A model generated the notes under the pieces. The model had not been told where the DNA came from, did not search any database, and was given only the letters and a program-made list of their open reading frames with translations. Of a stretch of 64,000 nucleotides of DNA, positions 62,546-64,000 are shown piece after piece (the stretch's first letter is position 1; every line of letters starts with the position of its first letter). Made by a program: the position numbers and the translations under genes. The DNA comes from Mycobacterium sp. 3519A. Lineage in GTDB: Bacteria; Actinomycetota; Actinomycetes; Mycobacteriales; Mycobacteriaceae. Location: positions 2,028,015 through 2,092,014 of the forward strand of contig NZ_OESG01000014.1 of NCBI RefSeq assembly GCF_900240945.1. The letters run 5' to 3'.

Positions 62546-63724
62546 ATGGACTTCGAGATGGGTCAGCAGGCCGCCGAGCTGCGTCGAGAACTGCGGGAAC
62601 TGGTGAAAACCCATGTGCCCGAACACTATCTGGGGGCATTCACCGACAACCCCGCCGACCTCGAGACGGCCCAGCGGTTCTGCCGCACGCTCGCCGACCG
62701 CAACCTGCTGTGCCTGGCGTGGCCGGAGGAGTTCGGGGGCCGCGGGGCCTCGGTGTGGGAGCAGACCGTGGTGCGTGAGGAGATGTGGGCGCACCACGAA
62801 CCCCGCGGGGCGCAGTACATGGGGGTGAACTGGGTCGGGCCGATCATCATGCGGCACGGCACGCAGGAGCAGCAGCGCAAACACCTGCCACCGATCGCGC
62901 GCGGCGAAGTCATCTGGTGCCAGGGTTTTTCGGAACCCGAAGCCGGTTCAGATCTCGCATCGCTGCGCACCACCGCGCGACGTGACGGCGACGGTTGGCT
63001 GGTCAACGGCCAGAAGATCTGGACGTCGTATGCGACCATGGCGCAGTGGTGCTTCCTGCTGGCGCGCACGTCCAAGGGGGAGAAGAAGCAGCAGGGCCTG
63101 ACGATTTTCCTTGTCCCGATGGATGATCCGGCGATCCAGGTGCGACCGATCCGCTGCATGATGGGTCCGCACCACCTCAACGAGGTCTTCTTCGACGACC
63201 TGCGGGTGACCGAGGCCGATGTGCTCGGCACCGTGGACCAAGGCTGGTCGATCGTCCAGGATGTGATGTCGTTCGAACGCGTCGGCATCGCCCGTTACGC
63301 GCGCTGCGAACGGTTGTTGTCCGCGGCGCCCGCGGTTCTCGGCGACCGCTGGGAGGACCTGCCCGCCGAACTGCGGGCCAGGTGGGTGCGCATGCTGACG
63401 CACTGCCGGCGCGCGCGCCTGATGGCTTACCGCGTGGTGGATCTGCAGAGCAGCGGCCGCATCCGGCCGGGCGACGCGGCGGCGTATCGGATCGCGGTCA
63501 CCAAGCTCGACCAGGACAGCGCCGAGGTGCTGATGGACATAGCGGCACAAGTGTCGCGCGAAGATGGGGCGGCGGAGGTGTCGCACGACGACGCACACGC
63601 GGAATGGTTCCTCGGTGAGGTCGAGGACCACTGGCGCTACTCGCAGGCGTCGACCGTGTCGTCCGGCAGTATCGAGATGCAGCGGATCCTGTTGTCGCGG
63701 GCCCTACTGGCGGGTGCGAAGTGA
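62546..63724 (+). CDS. Acyl-CoA dehydrogenase (FadE family)
   Basis: 392 residues. N-terminal helical domain, FAD/substrate segment CQGFSEPEAGSDLASLRT, WTSYATMAQWCFLLART, GWSIVQDVMSFERVG, and C-terminal STVSSGSIEMQRILLSRALL. The position of the usual catalytic Glu in the C-terminal region is not certain. The next gene is a second, shorter ACAD-like subunit joined by GTGA, as in mycobacterial heteromeric FadE pairs used for sterol or branched acyl-CoA. Confidence 0.92.
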   Translation: MDFEMGQQAAELRRELRELVKTHVPEHYLGAFTDNPADLETAQRFCRTLADRNLLCLAWPEEFGGRGASVWEQTVVREEMWAHHEPRGAQYMGVNWVGPIIMRHGTQEQQRKHLPPIARGEVIWCQGFSEPEAGSDLASLRTTARRDGDGWLVNGQKIWTSYATMAQWCFLLARTSKGEKKQQGLTIFLVPMDDPAIQVRPIRCMMGPHHLNEVFFDDLRVTEADVLGTVDQGWSIVQDVMSFERVGIARYARCERLLSAAPAVLGDRWEDLPAELRARWVRMLTHCRRARLMAYRVVDLQSSGRIRPGDAAAYRIAVTKLDQDSAEVLMDIAAQVSREDGAAEVSHDDAHAEWFLGEVEDHWRYSQASTVSSGSIEMQRILLSRALLAGAK

Positions 63725-64000
63725 TCCTCGACCTCGGCGACGACGCCAAAGGATATGGCCGAGAAGCGCTTCGGGCGTTCGAAGCCGCGGGTGGCGACCA
63801 ACTGGTGCAGCAAGCCGAAGCCAATCCGGCTCTGCGGGAATCGCTCGCGGGTCCGGTGCTCAACGAACTCGGCGCATGGGAGCTTGATCCCCACACCGAC
63901 GCCGACGGCCTCGAGGCGGCCGCGGCCTTGTGTCGCAGCGCCGGATACTGGGCGTTGCCGTACCCGGTCGCCGAGCGGCTGGCCAAGCCGACCGACCTGG
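63721..64000 (+). CDS. Acyl-CoA dehydrogenase-like subunit (3' end cut by window)
   Basis: Begins at GTG 63721, overlapping the previous stop as GTGA. The first 93 residues (MILDLGDDAKGYGREALRAF then acidic helical sequence ending LAKPTDL) match the N-terminal helical domain of FadE proteins. With the upstream gene it probably forms an alpha2beta2 acyl-CoA dehydrogenase. The frame is open at the window end. Confidence 0.82.
   Translation, partial: MILDLGDDAKGYGREALRAFEAAGGDQLVQQAEANPALRESLAGPVLNELGAWELDPHTDADGLEAAAALCRSAGYWALPYPVAERLAKPTDL

Noticed and set aside
1-64000. tRNA, rRNA, CRISPR array, prophage or insertion sequence
   Set aside because: Intergenic gaps are all under 300 bases and show no cloverleaf, regularly spaced repeats, integrase or transposase; the 14636-15651 cassette is the only element-like structure.

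Overview
The window is high-GC actinobacterial DNA and almost certainly comes from a mycobacterium, probably a fast-growing, metabolically broad one (Mycolicibacterium type). The strongest evidence is gene order: positions 27467-39521 carry, in M. tuberculosis order, counterparts of Rv0904c (accD3), Rv0905 (echA6), Rv0906, Rv0907, Rv0908 (ctpE), Rv0909 and Rv0910. Frequent 4-base start/stop overlaps, GTG/TTG starts and many acyl-CoA synthetases, SDRs and FadE-type genes fit the same picture. I saw no rRNA, tRNA, CRISPR array, transposase or phage gene. No stretch above 300 bases lacks a gene.

Layout. 1-5.5 kb: three consecutive ABC exporters, the last two looking like a heterodimer with one degenerate ATP site. 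5.5-8 kb: a degenerate ABC ATPase and a YhgE/Pip-type membrane protein. 8-10.4 kb: FAD oxidoreductase and epoxide hydrolase. 10.4-14.6 kb: LuxR-type regulator divergent from two acyl-CoA synthetases. 14.6-15.65 kb: a DUF559-type gene enclosed by 67-base inverted repeats. 15.65-23.1 kb: an amine-catabolism region with IclR regulator, two APC permeases, aldehyde dehydrogenase and copper amine oxidase, with a repeated AAATGAGAAT motif in two intergenic regions. 23.2-26.8 kb: small membrane proteins and a flavin monooxygenase divergent from a TetR gene over clear operator repeats. 26.8-39.5 kb: the accD3-echA6-ctpE block, interrupted by a glycosyltransferase/glycoside hydrolase pair and a methyltransferase. 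39.5-41.5 kb: stand-alone trpC and an O-methyltransferase.

41.5-47.8 kb holds the most unusual region: a minus-strand operon with a NorQ/CbbQ-type AAA+ ATPase and a NorD/CbbO-type VWA protein embedded among two closely similar 231-residue membrane proteins, two tiny one-helix proteins (34 and 42 residues) and a 133-residue anchored protein. A TetR gene lies upstream, and palindromes of the form TTGACT-NN-AGTCAA occur at three promoters. No nitric oxide reductase, Rubisco or recognised oxygenase subunit accompanies the chaperone pair, so its client is probably the membrane proteins themselves.

47.8-50.1 kb: small redox and VOC genes and a stress-type SDR. 50.1-64 kb: a divergent catabolic island around a GntR/UTRA regulator. 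The minus strand has a beta-propeller (lactonase-like) protein, the regulator, two AMP-forming ligases and an SDR. The plus strand has an SDR, Rieske oxygenase, Baeyer-Villiger-type monooxygenase, SDR, CaiB CoA-transferase and two acyl-CoA dehydrogenases. The order suggests oxygenation, ring opening by ester or lactone formation, hydrolysis, CoA activation and beta-oxidation of an unidentified cyclic or branched substrate.
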